From positions 182,327,027-182,391,026 of the forward strand of contig CM069432.1 in the NCBI GenBank assembly GCA_035610365.1: DNA of 64,000 bases, read 5' to 3'. The position numbers and the translations under genes are program-made. This stretch comes from Aquatica leii (taxonomy: Eukaryota; Arthropoda; Insecta; Coleoptera; Lampyridae). Under the pieces are notes generated by a model. It searched no databases. It was not told the DNA's origin and saw nothing but the letters and a program-made list of their open reading frames with translations. Positions 59,728-64,000 of this stretch are shown one piece after another; position 1 is the first letter of the stretch; each line of letters opens with the position of its first letter.

Positions 59728-60039
59728 TATTGCGTATTTATCATTATCGGTTATCACAATATAAATACATAGTTAGGCGAAGATAAGTGTCGCGGTCTCA
59801 GTAGTAAATAGTAATGTCTTCACAAATCTGAATTGAACATTTTTAAACCTTGCTGATTCGACTCTTAAAAATATTATAATTATTTAATTGATGTTATAGG
59901 AGGACATTGTGTAAAATATATGATTTTTGGACTCGACAAGTTCTGAAACATAAGGATTTGTCAAAATCAGACATAGATAGTAATTCCAGCAAAAACGATT
60001 CTTTTCTTATTTCAAGATGAAAATTAAAAATTTTGTGAT
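59728..60039. other. short intergenic stretch
   Basis: No feature recognised, except that its right part grades into the degenerate satellite. Confidence 0.35.
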
Positions 60040-60230
60040 CATGAAGTTTGTAAATGGAAAAAAGATACATACATATTTTCCGCACAAAGTAGCACGTCTT
60101 GTCTAGTAATTTTCTATTTTATCAAAAAAGTTGGGGTATGTATTATTGTAAAACGGTTTGGTTTCTCTAATATCTTCGAATGAAGGGAAAAAACTATTAT
60201 TTGTACGACGCAAAGTACATTGAAACTAAA
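60040..60230 (+). repeat. degenerate satellite, left block
   Basis: Contains GCACAAAGTAGCACGTC and TTTTATCAAAAAAGTTGG, then TTGTAAAACGGTTTGGTTTC, and ACGCAAAGTACAT. These are in the same order as the units at 61590-61960. Confidence 0.55.
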
Positions 60231-60383
60231 AGTGTATTTTAATAATCATGGATCATTTCGTGACCAATGATTTTCATAGTACATAAAATCATTTATTGGA
60301 TCGAAAATTGCCAGGTAGAAAAAAAAAACATGAATAAAGTACTGCAAATGTATTATTTATTTTTTTACTAGTACAAAGTCACC

Positions 60384-61470
60384 TAATGTAGGGTGGGTAA
60401 ACACCCAATGAGTAGGTAAATATTTTTTGGGTATTTACCTTGGTATTTAACCGAGATCCGGGCAAATACCTAGAAACTGGGTATTTTAAAAAAACGTATC
60501 GTTGATTAATTTTTATCTTAATATATTAAATTAATATGTTGTAACGGATTTTAAAACTAATTCATTTATAACGAAAATATTTACACGTTTATAACTACAC
60601 GTAACTAATTAAATCTAACGATATTAAGGATAAACACTTACACTAATTTATATATTACAATCACTCGAAACGGCATTCTTAATACTTCCGACTAAAAAAC
60701 TGACTTATGATTCTTTTAACCCGTTTTGATATATTTCTTTTATCTTCTCGAGAATTTTCTACATTCTTCGGTAAACGTTCTGGAAGTTGACAATAAGTTC
60801 GTGAACGTTCTCAAATAACTTTACGAACGTTTTAATATGTATACGCTGTATTTGATTAACCGGTTGTTTATTTGAAAACTGAAATGATAGAATTTATAGA
60901 AACAAATATTAAACTATTAAATTGAAAATTTGAATTCGTTTTACTATCGTGTTACAAATGAAAAAAAACCTCACATATGTATCATATAATTTTTAATGTA
61001 AGTATCTGCACTGCAACGAGGCAACAAGAGCAAAGAAACAAATAAATTATTTAACAAACAAAAGAAATCTAACACAAGAAAACAAAGAACAAAAAATCTA
61101 CAATTATTTAAAAGTGAAGAACAACAACAGCAAACAATTTTTAAAACTCTCCTGAGAAATTAAACTCTAAGTCGCACTCGGAAACTATGAATCTGATTCA
61201 GATTAATGTTAAAATTAGAATTATAAACAATCTTTATTATATCACCAATTATATTACTCATTTACGCATTGTACCTATAAAAGGATGATGTTGGAATCAA
61301 GTCTTTTATGTAAAATACATTATTCTAGTTTTATGAAATTAAAAAGTTGTTACGCGTTTATAAGTTTTTATTTGTTTTTAAATCTACCTTACACTAATTG
61401 AGCTATTTTGAATAGTAGAATCGCCGGTAAATACTCGTTTTGGCCATGTACCTTTGGTATTTACAGTCAT
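60384..61470. mobile_element. possible hAT-like insertion within the satellite
   Basis: Starts near TAGGGTGGGTAAACACCC, with several GGTATTTACC/GTAAATACC motifs in both orientations at 60400-60495. Similar motifs recur at 61420-61460. It separates two satellite blocks. No transposase or clean TIR is visible, so the limits are approximate. Confidence 0.3.
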
Positions 61471-61589
61471 GAAATCTCGTTGTATACACGGATTTTTTTC
61501 AGTGTAGTTCAATAAACAAGATGTCATTTTTTATTTTGTATAAAAAAGGTTTATTATTACATTATCTCTCATCATAATAATGACTTTGT

Positions 61590-61960
61590 CGTCATGAAAT
61601 CTGCAAATTCTGAAAAAATAGAAATTGTTGTTGTGCAGCACAAAATAGCACATACTGAGCGCAACTCAGCACAATGGTCACTTTTTATTTTATCGAAAAA
61701 GGCATACTTGTATTATAGTAAAAACGGTTTTGTTTTCATAAAATTTGTAAATATAAAGAAAAAACAATTGCTTTTACTATACAAAGTAGCACATAATGAG
61801 CACAATTCAGCACATTAGTTATTTTTGTTTTTATCGAAAAAGGCGGGACCTACTGTTATCGTAAAAATTGATTGTCTCCGTAACATCTGTGAAAGAGAAA
61901 AAAAAACTGTTTTTGAGACATAAAGTTGCACGTACTAAGCACACTTTAGCGCAATGGTTT
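61590..61960 (+). repeat. degenerate satellite, right block (three units of about 145 bp)
   Basis: Landmarks AAATAGCACATACTGAGC, AAAGTAGCACATAATGAGC and AAAGTTGCACGTACTAAGC occur near 61640, 61783 and 61923. After the first two, ATCGAAAAAGGC and TAAAAA follow at the same spacing. Confidence 0.7.
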
Positions 61961-63349
61961 AGTTTATTAAAAAACTTTACTGACGTAATTGCTACTGTGT
62001 TTTTATGTAATGATTCCACTACTTATTCCTAATACATCTTTACTGTTCAAATTTATATTTCTACATTAATACTAACCACTGTCTGAAATATATTCGACTG
62101 AGATATATCTTTGGTGTTTTAGTCACGTAATGATTTCGGCGTTTTGTACATTTTCGGAATTTTTATCGCTTTTGACGTCTTATTCACATGCGTATTTTTG
62201 TATTCAGATTTGACGCTCTATGAAGCGTCGTCGTTTCCTTTTTGGCGTTTTGGCGATGTTCGGCGATTTGTTCACAAAATTATTTTCGATGTTTTGATCA
62301 TTTTGGACGTTTTGTCTACGGTACTTTTTGGCGATTAGGATATGTACGCGTCCGGTTGCTAAATGTACTTGTAAAAACAAAAAGTATAGAAAGGCGTCAA
62401 AACAGCGAAAATGGTCTTACTTGGGTAACTGATATAAATGCATTTATATTTAACTTGAAATAAATGAACAAACTTTAATAGTGTTAGTTTTTATTTCTCT
62501 ACGTTTTGAATTGATTTGCATAGTGTTAATTGGTATTACCTGGTAAGTTTGTTACGTGTATATTGGTTGAATTAAAATTAGATTTCGGTTTTGACGCCCT
62601 CTACCGAATTTTCTTTAACTGTCATTTATCTGTCAAGACGTTAAACTGACAACTACGTAAATTGGTCGGTGGTGCGAAATAATTTAAGTATGGCTTGTTT
62701 CTAAGGACATCCACGTTAATGGAAATGAAATTATAATTTCACTACGCTGTTAAAGTAATCTATCCATCACCGGGTAAGCTATTTACATCCGTTTTGTTAG
62801 GATACTTTGGTAATTTCTTTCTTAATTTAATAGTCGTTCCGCCACGCTTTGGCCACATGTTTCCATTTAATAAAGAACAATGAGGGATAAATATCGATAA
62901 ATACCTTCACTAAACGATTAGTATTCTGCAAGGCACATTATGCACACCGAAAACGAAGTCTCGAGCAGAATTTGCCTCCGAGATGTTACTTATTATACGT
63001 CAGTCGATTGCGATACCCACCTTTTAATAATTGCAAAGAACAGCATTCGATACAGCGGGTTCTTATATCTAATTTCGTGTAGTAATAACCATTTTGTAGA
63101 TTTCTACTTTCGTGAGTCATTGCGTTGACACGTTTTTCTATTCATAATTACTTTAGGCTACTCAACGAGGAAAACGTTTTCTTCGGGCAAGTACTGGATT
63201 GTGGGTAAGTTCTTTTTAATTATTATGTCGCTGTTAAAGAAGGTCATTCACGAAATTTAACTTGTTGTAATAAAAAATATACTCCGAATAAAGAACGTAT
63301 AATAAAAAATTGAAAGTACATTAATTAAAAGCAAAATAATATAACCACG
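61961..63349. other. mixed stretch, possible gene 5' region not proven
   Basis: 62120-62340 is unusually rich in GGCGA/CGTTTTG words. 62930-63215 is less A+T-rich and ends with a donor-like TGTGGGTAAGTTC, which could be an untranslated first exon. No coding frame is recognised (the 62-codon frame at 62940-63128 has no known motif). Confidence 0.3.
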
Positions 63350-64000
63350 GCAGGAATCGGAAGCACAGACCTCTGGGTGTGAGTTTGAATGAAAATAAAT
63401 ACAAAGACGTGAACTCCGTTAATTTATTAACTATAACTTAATATACTATTTACATTAGAGAACAATGAACAATATTTGAATTAAACATATTAGAAATAAA
63501 ACAGGATTTAAAATAAAATATTAGGGCGCCAACCACCTTTAAATTGGTGATAAAAACGTAAAATCTTACATCTAATTATTAATTATTGATATTAAATGCA
63601 AATGTCGTAAACTTTTGATTTGTTATCGAGTGAAAAGTTTTAATAACTCAATTTAATTGCTTGAATGTAAAATGTACTATTAGTATTAATTCCAGTTGAC
63701 TCACCACATGATATGACGTTATCGTATAGCTTCTATCTTTAGCACATACTTTGTTGTAGTGATAAAATTCTTCTAAAGGAATGTAGATTTCCAACCACAT
63801 CAGCAAGCATAAAACCAATGTATAAATCCAATGACGGAAAATCCAGTAATTAAAAGACAGTAAAAGAAAAGATCCAGAATAAGAAAAAAAACCCTAAATA
63901 TAAATAATTAGAATGGTTTTTTAAATGACATGCTGTACTCACGCTACATTGAAATGCAACGGCCTTCAAAATAAATTTCTTTGTCTAAATATTGCGTAAC
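63350..64000 (-). repeat. dispersed repeat, copy 2, running off the window
   Basis: Colinear with 26457-27130: GCACAGACCTCTGGGTGTGA, CCACCTTTAAATTGGTGATAA, TTAGAATGGTTTT, CAACGGCCTT. Continues to the last base. Confidence 0.65.

Noticed and set aside
1-64000. CRISPR array
   Set aside because: No regularly spaced identical direct repeats. The tandem repeats present are satellite-like or simple.

Overview
The window looks like a repeat-dense stretch of an animal, most probably insect, nuclear genome. It is strongly A+T-rich. I see no bacterial gene organisation, no tRNA or rRNA gene, and no host gene that I can name. Nearly every protein-like stretch belongs to a mobile element, and most of these are broken. 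The insect assignment is an inference from the element mix: BEL/Pao, Ty3-like, Tc1/mariner relatives, PIF/Harbinger, piggyBac, hAT and Penelope-like remains.

Layout. 714-6353 is an IS630/Tc1/mariner-type transposon with 36-bp terminal inverted repeats (TIRs) and an intron-containing DDE transposase. It is split by an antisense, internally deleted Ty3-like LTR element (1819-5246, 4-bp target duplication). 10208-18358 is a BEL/Pao element on the minus strand (359-bp LTRs with two differences, 5-bp target duplication). Its gag is interrupted by a piggyBac-type element (14197-16732, TTAA). 19425-22584 is a two-gene PIF/Harbinger transposon with a transposase and a Myb/SANT-like partner. 23239-24582 is a long inverted-repeat element. 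28855-29918 is a Harbinger-like internal-deletion derivative.

The most unusual object is at 32997-38767. It is a foldback-like element with long TIRs built from roughly 175-bp subrepeats. Its interior carries a decayed minus-strand transposase (D, D, CxxH, E pattern) that runs into a Ulp1-type cysteine protease. On the plus strand it also holds a compact SGNH-hydrolase-like gene with its own TATA box and poly(A) signal.

To its right lie a decayed Harbinger copy (38864-40840), a 228-bp MITE, a mariner relative with long TIRs (42152-43960), a palindrome at 44.6 kb, a P-like transposase remnant (45.4-45.8 kb), hAT-type pieces (50.1-51.6 kb), a Penelope-like reverse transcriptase scrap with hammerhead-like motifs (52.7-57 kb), a 674-bp snapback element (59054-59727), a degenerate satellite (60.0-62.0 kb), and the second copy of a dispersed repeat that is also present at 26.5 kb. 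The remaining stretches are A+T-rich DNA in which I found nothing firm.
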